The notes beneath the pieces are model-generated. The model saw nothing but the letters and a program-made list of their open reading frames with translations. It did no database searches and had not been told where the DNA came from. Source: Brasilonema sennae CENA114 (lineage in GTDB: Bacteria; Cyanobacteriota; Cyanobacteriia; Cyanobacteriales; Nostocaceae). From it: a stretch of DNA of 64,000 nucleotides. Position 1 is the first letter of the stretch; each line of letters opens with the position of its first letter. The stretch spans positions 4,616,399 to 4,680,398 of the forward strand of contig NZ_CP030118.1 in NCBI RefSeq assembly GCF_006968745.1. Reading direction: 5' to 3'. Of this stretch, positions 26,202-35,800 are shown piece by piece. Made by a program: the position numbers and the translations under genes.

Positions 26202-26558
26202 GCCGCAAAGTGTCAACATTCTCTTCAGATAGTTGCATTAGCTAAGATAGCCACCTAGAGTCGCCGGTAGGAAGAGAAGACTCTATCTACAGTATTGGCA
26301 ATCTATCTTAGTTGATACTAATTATATTACCTCAGCAGGAAGAGAAAATAACACGACTTCGCTAATAATAAACTTGCATCACATAAAACAAAAATTTCTC
26401 TTCCTTGAGATTCATAACTCCATGAAGAAGCAAAGTTTGAGTTTTCGTGAAAGTCTCATACTTATTGCTTTTTCACAAATCTGTATAGTATGTGACTATC
26501 TAATCTTAGCTTAGCATTTTTGGACAACAAATAAATTTAAAATAAGAAAGTCTGAATT
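26202..26558. other. intergenic, right flank of the TnpB remnant
   Basis: A 357-bp region. It contains the sequence downstream of tnpB where the element's right end and guide-RNA scaffold would be expected, and short GGAAGAGAA repeats at about 26270 and 26338. No gene seen. Confidence 0.4.
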
Positions 26559-27377
26559 ATGAATGACCAAGAGATGAAAGGCAAAATCAGTCGTGAGAGA
26601 GATTATTTACTGCAAAAACTTTGGGATGCAAGAGTCATTGTATCTCTAGTATTGATTGCAGTGCTGGTGAGAGTAGGCTATGGCGGTAATACACTCGCTC
26701 CTACACAAGTTGTTAATACATATGATCTTAGCAAAAAAACAGACAATTTCATAGGTGAACCCGTAACGGTGAGAAGCCAACCGATGAAAAAAGTAGGTCA
26801 ATCGTCTTTTACGGTAAGTGATCAAAAATTATTAGGCGGCGAGCCTGTAGTAGTCATCAACGCTTCGGGTCTAGCTTTCGATTTACCAACTGACAGTGAT
26901 ACAAAAGTTCAAGTTACGGGTGATGTTCGTAACTTAAATATTCAAAACATTGAGCGGAATTATAATCTCAATTTGCAGGACAAAATCTATGAGGATTATA
27001 TCAATAAACCTGCGATTATTGCTAAGTCAATTCTATTAGCGCCTAGAGTCGGACAAATTACCCAAAACCCTCGCAAGTACTATGGTACAAAGGTTGCAGT
27101 TATGGGTAGTGTTGATAATATTCAAAGTCCCGTTTTGTTCACACTCGATGAAAGTTACTCCCTAGGCACGGAAGATTTGTTGGTTTTATTCGTCGCAACA
27201 CCAAAAAGGGTGATAAACAAAAATCAGACAGTAGGCATGGTGGGTGTTGTTCGTCCTTTTGTCGCTGCAGATATTGAACGAGACTACGGCATCACTTGGG
27301 ATCAAAGGGTGAGACGACAGTTGGAAGCAGATTACAAAAACAAACCTGTGTTCGTTGCTGACACTATATACCCATAA
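26559..27377 (+). CDS. membrane-anchored hypothetical protein with two internal repeats
   Basis: A 272-residue protein with one membrane helix (about 28-42, VIVSLVLIAVLVRVGYGG) and an extracytoplasmic remainder. The rest contains two related halves: about 55-155, ending with IERNYNLNLQDKIYEDYINK, and about 160-272, ending with IERDYGITWDQRVRRQLEAD. Each has a small beta-rich domain before it (GEPVTVRSQPMKKVGQSSFT; GTKVAVMGSVDNIQSPVLFT), consistent with OB-like folds. I do not recognise a named family. It is not in an obvious operon. Confidence 0.65.
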   Translation: MNDQEMKGKISRERDYLLQKLWDARVIVSLVLIAVLVRVGYGGNTLAPTQVVNTYDLSKKTDNFIGEPVTVRSQPMKKVGQSSFTVSDQKLLGGEPVVVINASGLAFDLPTDSDTKVQVTGDVRNLNIQNIERNYNLNLQDKIYEDYINKPAIIAKSILLAPRVGQITQNPRKYYGTKVAVMGSVDNIQSPVLFTLDESYSLGTEDLLVLFVATPKRVINKNQTVGMVGVVRPFVAADIERDYGITWDQRVRRQLEADYKNKPVFVADTIYP

Positions 27378-27456
27378 CTAACTCTATCATCTCTACTTGC
27401 TTGAATGACTTAGAGTACGCAGGTTTACGAGATCGTTGAAAATAGAGCTTATCCCA

Positions 27457-28425
27457 TTACAAAACAAGGCGATGAGCAAATGCAACCCACTCGTCTAATC
27501 GTTTACAATCAACGATCTCAAATCCTGCTTTTGTTAAAGCTTTGTCAACATTCTCCTCATGATCAGCAGTAAAACCAGCTGTAATCAGAAGTCCCCCGTG
27601 TGCATCAGTTTGACGCAGCGCACGCTGGAAGTCATCAGCAAGAGCAATATGCATCCGTGCTAGAATATTGGCGACAATCAGGTCAAAAGTTTTTGTATCT
27701 TTGATGCTTGGCACATTGTCGATAATGTCTCCACCCATCCAATGCCCCATCTCACTTCCAGATCCCAAGCTTCCTTTCATCACTCTTACCTGCTGTTCTA
27801 CCCCGTTACAACGTACAGCGTCTTGAGTGGCAACTACCGCAATGCGATCGTTGTCTAATGCTAAGACATTTGCCCCAAGCTTCGCCATTGCCACACTCAG
27901 AATACCTGAACCTGAACCCAAGTCTAAGACATTCATGGTGGGGATGATGTACTGCTCAAGCAGTTGAAGGCTGAGAATAGTTGCTGGATGTAAACCGCTG
28001 CCAAAACAGAGGGTTGTCTTCAGTCTCAAAGTGACTTCGTCTGCTGTTTGGGATTGATAAGATGCATCAGGAGTAAGTACAACGAAGCGTTTCCCTATCC
28101 GATGAATTCTAGAGTTGAGTCCGTTTGCGTCTGTGGGTTTGTCTTCAACCACAGTCGTCTGTATCGTAGTCGTTAGTCCAGTACGGTGCAAAGGCGAGAG
28201 CAAATTAACGATTTTTTCTACACGTGTTCTCGACTGGGCATCTAGTGGTAGATATAAGTAAATCGTGAATGTCCATTGAGGGTGCTGCTCAACTGGATGG
28301 GGTTGGTTCAGTCCCGTATATTCTACGATATTAATGTCACCAATTTCGAGAGTCTCTGCAAGCAGCGTACGAACCCAATCAATAGCCTCGTGTGTTGTAT
28401 CGAGGCTTAACTCTATCCACGGCAT
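27457..28425 (-). CDS. prmA: ribosomal protein L11 methyltransferase (PrmA-like)
   Basis: A 322-residue SAM-dependent methyltransferase. N-terminal recognition domain (about 1-120, MPWIELSLDTTHEAIDWVRT), then the SAM site VLDLGSGSGILSVAMAKLGA (about 163-182) with acidic LALDND, and the PrmA catalytic strand DLIVANILARMH. The usual FGTGxHPTT motif appears as FGSGLHPATILSL. An extra loop of about 20 residues is present before DLIVANIL. It trimethylates ribosomal protein L11 in the family's characterised members. A paralogue with another substrate cannot be excluded because of these changes. Confidence 0.85.
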   Translation of the reverse strand: MPWIELSLDTTHEAIDWVRTLLAETLEIGDINIVEYTGLNQPHPVEQHPQWTFTIYLYLPLDAQSRTRVEKIVNLLSPLHRTGLTTTIQTTVVEDKPTDANGLNSRIHRIGKRFVVLTPDASYQSQTADEVTLRLKTTLCFGSGLHPATILSLQLLEQYIIPTMNVLDLGSGSGILSVAMAKLGANVLALDNDRIAVVATQDAVRCNGVEQQVRVMKGSLGSGSEMGHWMGGDIIDNVPSIKDTKTFDLIVANILARMHIALADDFQRALRQTDAHGGLLITAGFTADHEENVDKALTKAGFEIVDCKRLDEWVAFAHRLVL

Positions 28426-28527
28426 ACTTTCTTTTCTTCCTTAGCGTGCAGCTGCATTGCCTAAAACAAAAACTGACTGCACGGTGAAGCTACCGATCGC
28501 AGACAGCCTTTTCATCTTAACCAATGC

Positions 28528-28618
28528 TAGTATCAGTTATCAGTTATCAGTTATCAGTTATCAATTGTTCCCTGTTCACTGTTAAGCGTTCACTGTTCAC
28601 TGTTCACTGTTCCCTGAT
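28528..28618. repeat. short tandem heptamer repeats
   Basis: Reiterated TATCAGT units followed by reiterated GTTCACT/GTTCCCT units, the STRR type frequent between cyanobacterial genes. A related inverted tract lies at 54978-55085. Confidence 0.8.
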
Positions 28619-29344
28619 TTAAATCCCCGCACCATCTAAAAACTCTGAAATCACCAAATCACTATTCGACTTGCTATTGTTCGTTTGTGAGTCGCTAACT
28701 TGCAATGCGTGTACAGATGACTGCGCCTGTAATTCTTGGACTTGTTTTTCTAAAGCTTTGACTCGTTCAAATAAGGCGCGAATCACTTCTGCTTCCACAT
28801 CCCGCAGTTTATTGTGAGCCAGAACATCGGCTATTTCCTTAGTCTGACGAGTCACGCGCCCTGGAACCCCTACGACTGTGGTGTTGCTAGGCACATCTCG
28901 CAGCACTACTGAACCTGCCCCAATGCGGACATGTTCCCCAATATTAATGTTGCCCAATACCTTAGCACCTGCTCCCACAACGACGTGATTGCCGAGAGTA
29001 GGATGGCGCTTTCCTGTCTCTTTGCCAGTACCACCGAGAGTGACTCCTTGGTAAATTAAGCTGTAGTCACCCACCACTGCTGTCTCACCAATCACCACTC
29101 CCATACCGTGGTCAATAAAAACTCCCGTGCCAATTTTTGCTCCTGGGTGAATCTCAATTCCAGTCAAAAACCGACTTATATGGGAGATAAACCGAGGTAT
29201 GAAGGGAATCTTCGTTTGATAAAGCCAGTGCGCCACTCGATGCAAGAGTATGGCTTGAAAACCTGGGTAACAGAACAACACTTCCAGCCAGTTACGGGCG
29301 GCTGGATCGCGCTCATAAATCGTTCGCAAATCAGTTAGCAGCAT
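28619..29344 (-). CDS. cysE: serine O-acetyltransferase
   Basis: A 241-residue enzyme making O-acetylserine from serine and acetyl-CoA, the committed step of cysteine synthesis. Left-handed beta-helix hexapeptides occupy about 65-170: IHPGAKIGTGVFIDHGMGVV, IGETAVVGDYSLIYQGVTLG and IGEHVRIGAGSVVL. The catalytic His/Asp are in IDHGMG and the glycine-rich loop in GGTGKETGKRHP. The C-terminal tail (about 195-241) is longer than in the shortest homologues and has a coiled-coil segment. It is divergent from an Rrf2 regulator with 256 bp between the start codons. Confidence 0.94.
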   Translation of the reverse strand: MLLTDLRTIYERDPAARNWLEVLFCYPGFQAILLHRVAHWLYQTKIPFIPRFISHISRFLTGIEIHPGAKIGTGVFIDHGMGVVIGETAVVGDYSLIYQGVTLGGTGKETGKRHPTLGNHVVVGAGAKVLGNINIGEHVRIGAGSVVLRDVPSNTTVVGVPGRVTRQTKEIADVLAHNKLRDVEAEVIRALFERVKALEKQVQELQAQSSVHALQVSDSQTNNSKSNSDLVISEFLDGAGI

Positions 29345-29571
29345 AATTTGTTCCTATCTCGGGAAGTTTATAACAATTCAAAATTCAACAGCCCCTACAC
29401 CAAAGATCAACAGACAAGCCAAGTGTGTAAGTTATGTAATTAATGAAATCATTTGTAGGAATTGTCTTGGATAATCTACTGCAAATCGATAATATTATGA
29501 TAATTTATGACTAATTAGCGCAATGTTATTACATCTAACACTCCCATGAAAATAAATCTGTCATAAAATTA

Positions 29572-29585
29572 CGATAAACTTATCG
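29572..29585. promoter_or_regulatory. perfect dyad in the cysE-Rrf2 intergenic region
   Basis: CGATAA-AC-TTATCG lies 16 bp before the Rrf2 start codon, a candidate autoregulatory operator. No experimental consensus for this regulator can be matched. Confidence 0.35.
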
Positions 29586-29600
29586 AAAAACAGTAGTATA

Positions 29601-30068
29601 TTGAGTACGGACTTGAATAGCCAAAACTATACTCTTTTGGATCTGTCTTCCAAAGTTGAATACGCGCTGCTAGCACTTTTAGAACTAGCAAGCAACAAGG
29701 AAAAAAAAACTCCTCTGACTATGAGTGAAATGACTGCTAAACAACCCATACCTGAACGCTATCTGGAACAAATTCTGACCAGTTTGCGGCGAGCAGGTCT
29801 AATACAGAGTCATCGTGGCTCGCGAGGAGGCTTTGTTCTAGCTCGTGAACCTTGGCAAATCACCTTACTGGAGATTGTCACTTTGGTGGAAGGAGAACGT
29901 AAAGACAGAGAACCCTCTGTGACTTCCACTTTGGAAAGGGATTTGGTTCATGAGATCTGGGAGCAAGCCAACACCGCCTGTATTAAGGTTTTACACAGCT
30001 ATACACTCCAAGATTTGTATCAGCAAAGACAAGCTCGCTTGCAGCAAGGTCCAATGTATTATATTTAG
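29601..30068 (+). CDS. Rrf2-family transcriptional regulator (CymR-like)
   Basis: A 155-residue winged-helix protein: KVEYALLALLELA (helix 1), the recognition region PERYLEQILTSLRRAGLI, then SHRGSRGGFVLAREPWQITL, the Rrf2 signature wing. The three clustered cysteines of IscR-type Fe-S sensors are absent (only one Cys, in NTACIK). This favours a CymR-type, cluster-free regulator. Translation starts at TTG 29601. The divergent position to cysE suggests control of cysteine or sulfur metabolism. A paralogue lies at 37773-38210 and shares the C-terminal ...MYYI ending. Confidence 0.88.
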   Translation: MSTDLNSQNYTLLDLSSKVEYALLALLELASNKEKKTPLTMSEMTAKQPIPERYLEQILTSLRRAGLIQSHRGSRGGFVLAREPWQITLLEIVTLVEGERKDREPSVTSTLERDLVHEIWEQANTACIKVLHSYTLQDLYQQRQARLQQGPMYYI

Positions 30069-30438
30069 ACATTCTCGCAGTTACCATATGCAGATAGCAA
30101 AAAACATCTTGTGCTGAGCGTAGTCGAAGCAGCACAGCATTAGCCAGACGAATTTTTGTCGTTTGCTTAAAAGAGATTCCCAAACAGTTGGAGGTCGTTT
30201 CTTACCGAACCAGTCACTTCTACCAAAGACTCGATTGAAACGACGATGGAGGAAACAACACAAAAAGTAGACTCAAGTTCAATCAGAAAATTCATCCTGG
30301 TGGAGTCAACAGCCACCTCACGCAGGAATCACAAAGATTCTAATGATGGGATTTACCAGGGGCTACCATTCTATTCTAACAATGCTTCCTAAAAGGTGCA
30401 GGGTGCAGGGTACTCCTGACACTCCACACCCAGTCTCT
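30069..30438. other. intergenic, no gene seen
   Basis: About 370 bp between convergent genes. It carries a fragment CTTGTGCTGAGCGTAGTCGA of a common cyanobacterial dispersed repeat and a short GGTGCAGGGTGCAGGG tract. No convincing coding sequence or RNA. Confidence 0.4.
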
Positions 30439-30882
30439 TCAGTCAACTATGACTGTATTTAATGACTCAAGAGGAATACTAAATACGTAATAAATAACCC
30501 CAATTCCAAGAAGTATAACAGCAAGGCTAGAGAGGATGACCAATCGGTCTGCTGGTTGGTAGGTATCCTCCTCAATATCACGGCGTACAGCAAGATAATG
30601 CTGGGTTGAAAACATGACTGTCACCAAACCGACTAATGAAAAGGCTAAACCTAACTTCCAACCATCACCCGGTGCTTGAGGTGCAAGAGGAGGACGAAGA
30701 ATACGCAAGCGGACAATCAAAACACCAAACCCCATCAAGGAAATTCCACTTCTCATCCATGCAAGATAGGTACGTTCATTTGCTAAATGTTCCCGCACTT
30801 TATCTGTTGAACTAGGTTTATTTGACTTTTCTTTTTCTGAAATTTCTACATTAGCTTTCATAAATTTGAATGGTAGTCGCAT
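30439..30882 (-). CDS. DUF202 (YidH-like) small membrane protein
   Basis: A 147-residue protein with the DUF202 signature HLANERTYLAWMRSGISLMG (about 32-51) at the first of three membrane helices (about 44-62, 78-98, 117-137). The function of the family is unknown. N-terminal 30 residues are charged and cytoplasmic. It is followed by a transcription-unit boundary on both sides. Confidence 0.88.
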   Translation of the reverse strand: MRLPFKFMKANVEISEKEKSNKPSSTDKVREHLANERTYLAWMRSGISLMGFGVLIVRLRILRPPLAPQAPGDGWKLGLAFSLVGLVTVMFSTQHYLAVRRDIEEDTYQPADRLVILSSLAVILLGIGVIYYVFSIPLESLNTVIVD

Positions 30883-31246
30883 ACAAAAGTGTTTAATCTT
30901 TTTGATGAATTTGAGTAAACTTTACTTATGCGAAAGTTTTTTTCCTCTTCTATATTGTCTTATGAACTTTTCACTTTTTGACAAAAAAATTTTATAGTGT
31001 TATCTTGATAATTGTGAATTCTACTGGTTAAGGAATCACTTTTAGCTGTATTCAACAATACTTTTTAAATAAAAATATTTGCTCACACAACAATTTAAAC
31101 AAATTGAAATGACTTTCACTTGTTAAGACAGACTTGATATAGTAATCCTATTTAATTTTTTGAAATCGTGCATATACAGATTACCGACTTTTTAAATAAG
31201 TCGGTAATCTTGTTGTTCACAAAAAAAATTCAAATTGCTATATGAC
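30883..31246. other. AT-rich intergenic region
   Basis: A 364-bp AT-rich stretch between two minus-strand genes. The only clear structure is the hairpin at 31178-31210. Confidence 0.4.
31178..31210 (-). terminator. terminator hairpin downstream of the CadD-like gene
   Basis: A perfect 13-bp stem AGATTACCGACTT / AAGTCGGTAATCT with a short AT loop, 37 bp after the transporter stop codon. The T tract is weak on the minus strand. Confidence 0.6.
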
Positions 31247-31972
31247 TCAATTTTTTTCAACTTCAGATACTATTTCAGATGTTCTCCAAAGGTTCCTGTT
31301 GAGAGTTAGCAAACAAAAACTACCTGTGATTAAAGTGAGTACGGCTAAACTAGGATTTTCCAAAGTGTGACAGTCAACCAGAATCAAAACACCCAACCCA
31401 ATCAGAACAAAGGGAATAAGTTGATGACCGTAGCGCGTTAGGGCATCGACCATAACTGGTATACGAGTTAACTGGTATGCTGCATAACACCAAACTGCCA
31501 CGAGCGAGAAAAAGACTCCAAGGATAACTGCTAAACTCTCCCAGGTACTGCTAGCAAACAACGGTGCGTAGATAGCAATGTTGTCACTCCCATTAGCTAT
31601 TGTTACTGCAGCGACACTGTAGCTTTGGGGGGACAAAAAGCTGGTAAACCAGGATCTATCAGATTCTTCTTGCTCTGTCTGTGCTTCGGGATTATCGCTA
31701 TCCTCCTGGTTTAACCAGCGAGTGATACCAATCACAATAGGAGCAACTCCTAGCAATCCAATCCAAGACTGCGGTAGGATGAGACTGCCCAAGAAACTAG
31801 GCAGGCTAGCGATAACCAGGACACTGAAACCAAGGTATTGACCCGTAACGATGTGACGACGACGGAAGATTGCATTGACCTGAGAGAAAAACAAAGACAG
31901 AATCACAATGTCGTCAAGATTAGTAGCAGCGAAGGCAGACAGCCCAGTGGGAATTGCGGTATATAAGCTCAT
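31247..31972 (-). CDS. CadD-like cadmium resistance family transporter, paralogue 1
   Basis: A 241-residue membrane protein from ATG 31972 (MSLYTAIPTGLSAFAATNLD). Family signatures are ATNLDDIVILSLFFSQVN in the first helix, RRRHIVTGQYLGF, and the mirrored motif AAVTIANGSDNIAIYAPLFA in the second half. Five to six helices are expected. The conserved aspartates (NLDD, GSDN) suit a cation pathway. The family is named for cadmium resistance in Gram-positive bacteria; the substrate here is unknown. The open frame extends upstream to 32047 into the stump of an amino acid permease. Two further paralogues lie at 43107-43790 and 43857-44531. Confidence 0.85.
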   Translation of the reverse strand: MSLYTAIPTGLSAFAATNLDDIVILSLFFSQVNAIFRRRHIVTGQYLGFSVLVIASLPSFLGSLILPQSWIGLLGVAPIVIGITRWLNQEDSDNPEAQTEQEESDRSWFTSFLSPQSYSVAAVTIANGSDNIAIYAPLFASSTWESLAVILGVFFSLVAVWCYAAYQLTRIPVMVDALTRYGHQLIPFVLIGLGVLILVDCHTLENPSLAVLTLITGSFCLLTLNRNLWRTSEIVSEVEKN

Positions 31973-32031
31973 TTGGTGTTTATCCTTAATTGTTGTGTTC
32001 GCGTTTTCTGAGCTAATCTTAGATTTCGTCA

Positions 32032-32292
32032 TCAAACGATGAAGCAATCACCACTGGCAAACTGATTTATATTGACGCTCACAAACACCAATCCAATTAA
32101 GCCAATTACAAACGACAGCCAAGTGCCATTTCCCGATAAGACAACAATTAAGCCGATGTTGGATGCTGCGATCGCCATCGTAGTGGGAGCGATGACAGCA
32201 AAGGATTGTGCTAGTACTTCTCTAAATGATAGACAGTTCGGCTTTAAACCGTGAGCACTTTTTTTCAGTCGAGTTTGGTCAGTAATGGTCAT
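32032..32292 (-). pseudogene. N-terminal stump of an APC-family amino acid permease
   Basis: From ATG 32292 the frame reads LKPNCLSFREVLAQSFAVIA, then MAIAASNIGLIVVLSGNGTW and VNINQFAS. This is the well-conserved N-terminus of amino acid/polyamine permeases (first two membrane helices). It then ends after about 86 codons with GDCFIV, where full-length relatives run to 450 or more residues. The break falls directly in front of the CadD-like gene, so the rest of the permease was probably deleted at that junction. Confidence 0.75.
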
Positions 32293-32524
32293 GTGAGCAA
32301 ATTTCCAACAGTTGTAGATGTCTTTTGTGAAACTGGTAAACTTTCGCCTTAACAAAGTTCCTCTGCTGTGGCACAGTCTCACTTTATTGCTCCCTATTAG
32401 TAAAAGCAAATATTCTTTTTTGTCAAAGTCATAGATTGAATTTATTAATTTTTCGATTCTTTTTTTGATCAAAACTAGAGGTGTAGGGGGAGAGAACTTA
32501 ATACATTTAATAATTTTTTTAAAG

Positions 32525-32554
32525 ATAGGACAAGTATTATCCCTTTTGTCCTAT
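32525..32554. promoter_or_regulatory. 9-bp perfect dyad upstream of the XRE regulator
   Basis: ATAGGACAA and TTGTCCTAT separated by 12 bp, about 30 bp before the XRE start codon. A likely operator for autoregulation of the XRE-histidine kinase pair. Confidence 0.5.
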
Positions 32555-32583
32555 ACTTAAGTAAAAAGGCATAGAAAAAGGCG

Positions 32584-32838
32584 ATGGCAACTACCAAGCC
32601 AAGCTCCACCTCAGATTTAGTCCGTGAACTGCGGCAGCACTTCAATCTTTCTCAAGAACGGTTTGCTGCACAATTAGGTGTTTCATTCAAAACCGTGAAT
32701 CGTTGGGAGAACGGACATAGTACACCTTCCCCAATGGCACTTAAGTTGATTAAAGACCAGCTGCTGCAAATGGGTGTGTCGGGAAAAGCATTATTGAATC
32801 AGTATTTCCCAGAGATGGAGCTTGGCGATGACCTGTGA
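32584..32838 (+). CDS. XRE-family HTH transcriptional regulator
   Basis: An 84-residue helix-turn-helix protein with the signature NLSQERFAAQLGVSFKTVNR followed by WENGHSTPSPMALKLI (about 20-55). It has no sensor domain. Its end overlaps the start of a hybrid histidine kinase by 11 bp, so the two are co-translated. A dyad (32525-32554) lies just upstream. Such kinase/XRE pairs are common in cyanobacteria, but the output is unknown. Confidence 0.88.
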   Translation: MATTKPSSTSDLVRELRQHFNLSQERFAAQLGVSFKTVNRWENGHSTPSPMALKLIKDQLLQMGVSGKALLNQYFPEMELGDDL

Positions 32839-35800
32839 TGAGCAAAAGCAGATTAATCTAGAAGACATTCTGATTACGGAAGAACTATCTCGTCGCTTGC
32901 CCAAAACAATTGACTTGCAAGCCGAGAACCAAGCCCTGCATACTCTGGCTCGGCAACTAGCAGAATCGCCGCAAATTATGCTCAAAACCCTTGTTGCTGT
33001 TGCCAGGGATCTTTGTCAAGCGGGAACTGCTGGGGTCAGCTTACTAGAGATCACCCCCACTGGAGAGGAAATTTTCCGTTGGGTAGCACTGGCTGGAGAG
33101 TTGGAGGAATATGAGCAGGGGACAAGCCCAGGCGATTTTAGCCCTTGTGGGGTGTGTCTAGAACGCCGATCGCCCCAGCTTTTTTTGTACCCCGAACGGT
33201 ATTTTACTTACTTCCAACAGGCGAAACCCGCAATTATTGAAAGTTTAATCATTCCTTTAGCCATTGATGAGCAACCGCTAGGCACGATTTGGATCGTGTC
33301 TCACGATGAGCAACGGCACTTCGATAGCGAAGATGTGCGGCTGATGACTAGCTTGGCAAATTTTACCGCCGCTGCTTTAGGTAGCAGTCGCGCCCGTCAA
33401 ACGGCTGTTGATGCTCAACAGGCACTGCACGAGAGCCAAGCCCAAATGCAGAGCCTGCTCGCAAATATACCAGGAATGGTTTATCGCTATATTGCCGGAG
33501 CCGATGGTTCAGATCGCTTTGCCTTTGTTAATTCTGGTTGCCGTGATTTGTTTGAAGTAGAGTCATCAGCGGCATTACAGGACGCTAATTTAATTTGGAA
33601 CCAGATTCATCCCGACGATCAACCCTCATTTCAAGCGTCGGCTGCTAAAGCTGCCGAGAACTTTCTCCCTTGGGATTGGCAAGGCAGAATTATTACGTCT
33701 AGTGGGAAACTCAAGTGGATTCAAGGCAGGTCGAGTGGGTTACGAACCGCAGACGGAGATGCTTGGGACGGCTGGCTGATTGATATTACAGATCGCAAAC
33801 AAATCGAAGAAGCCCTGCGAGAAAGTGAAGAGCTAAAGCAACGCATTCTAGATAGCAGCAATGACTGGATTAAAGTTTTAAGATTAGACGGGCACCTCCT
33901 TTACCTGAATCCAGGGGGGCAACATCTTTTGGAAGTTGACGATTCTGCATCGATTCTCAACAGCGACTGGGTTAGTTTCTGGCAGGGCGAAGATTATGAT
34001 AAAGCATTAGCTGCGATCGCAGCCGCCAGAATGGGCAACACGGGTCAATTCCAAGGCTACCTCCCCACCGCAAAGGGTAAGCCGAAATGGTGGGATACTA
34101 TTATTTCGCCGATCCGAGATGCATCAGGACAAGTTGTACAACTGCTCGCTATTTCACGGGACATTTCCACAGCAAAACGCCTTGAAGCCGAACGCCAGCA
34201 AGCGGAAATGGCGCTGCGAGAAGCACACGTGCAATTAGAGTCCGCTTTGGCGGCTGGATCAGTTTACACCTGGCGTTGGAAGATTTTCACTGATCGCGTC
34301 GTTGTTAACGCTGCGTTTGCTCACTTGTTTGCCGTAGATCCGGCGATCGCGACGACAGTTGGATTGCCCATCGAGCTGTTTATCGATGCCATCCACGAAG
34401 AAGATCGCGATAGCGTTTCGACCGCAATTAATCAAGCGATCTCATCGGGTAAGGGCTATGCCGCCCAATACCGCGTTCGGACTGCTAGTGGCGGGGAGCG
34501 ATGGCTGTCGGCTTGCGGGCGAGTCGAGTATGATGCAGCAGGCAACCCCGTTTCTTTTCCTGGCGCACTCATCGATATTACCTATCTAAAACTTGCCGAA
34601 GATGCCTTGCGCCTTTCGGAAGAACGCTATCGAACGTTGTTTGAGTCCATTGATGATGGCTTCTGCATCATCGAAATGCTCTTTGATGAAAACAATACGC
34701 CGATTGATTACCGCTTTTTGCAAACCAATCCGGCATTCGAGAAACAAACGGGACTCGTACAAGCAGTGGGCAAAACGGCGCGTCAGCTCGTTCCAAATCT
34801 TGAAGCTCATTGGTATGAGATTTACGGCAAAGTCGCACTGACTGGCGAACCGATTCGCTTCGAGAATGCTTCCCAAGTGATGAACCGTTGGTTTGAGGTG
34901 TATGCCTGCCGTATTGGAGAACCACCAAGTCGCAAAGTCGCCGTCCTCTTCAAAGATATCACCGAGCGCAAGCGCATCGAAGCCGAACGAGAACAAATCT
35001 TGCAACGAGAACAAACCGCCCGCGAAGCCGCCGAAACTGCAAATCGCATTAAAGATGAGTTTTTAGCAGTACTGTCTCACGAGTTGCGATCGCCCCTCAA
35101 CCCAATCTTAGGCTGGTCGAGTATGCTTCGCAACGGTAAATTAAATGCCGCAAAAACAGCTTATGCTTTGGAAACAATCGAACGCAACGCTAAGCTACAG
35201 GTACAACTGATTGAGGATTTGTTGGATGTCTCTCGCATATTGCGTGGCAAACTCAGTCTCAACATGGCTAGAGTTAACCTAGCATCAACCATCACAGCTG
35301 CAATGGAAACCGTGCAGTTAGCAGCCCAAGCCAAATCGATTCGAGTTGAGACGGTGTTTGAAAAAGACATAGGGCAAATCCTTGGGGATTCTGCTCGCTT
35401 ACAGCAAATCATCTGGAACTTACTTACTAACGCTGTTAAGTTTACGCCTAATGGTGGAAACGTGGAAATTCAACTCAACCGTATAGGATCGCAAGCTCAA
35501 ATTCAAGTTAGGGATACAGGCAAAGGTATTACTCCAGACTTTCTTCCCCATGTCTTTGAATACTTCCGTCAAGCTGATAGCACGACAACTCGAACATTTG
35601 GCGGATTAGGGTTAGGGTTGGCGATCGTTCGTCACTTGGTGGAACTGCACGGGGGAACCGTTCACGCAGACAGCCCAGGAGTTGGACAGGGGGCTATATT
35701 CACCGTCAGACTGCCGCTTTTAAACGATCAAGGCTTCGGGCATTTGGATGAATCAACTTCTTCATCTCTCATCCAAAATTCCTCATCGCTCCCCCTTGCA

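Noticed and set aside
28528..28618. Regular short repeats that could suggest a CRISPR array
   Set aside because: Units are 7 bp and directly abutting with no spacers; this is the STRR class.
34359..35049. Long frames on both strands inside the hybrid kinase
   Set aside because: All lie within the PAS-encoding part of the real gene and have no domain content.
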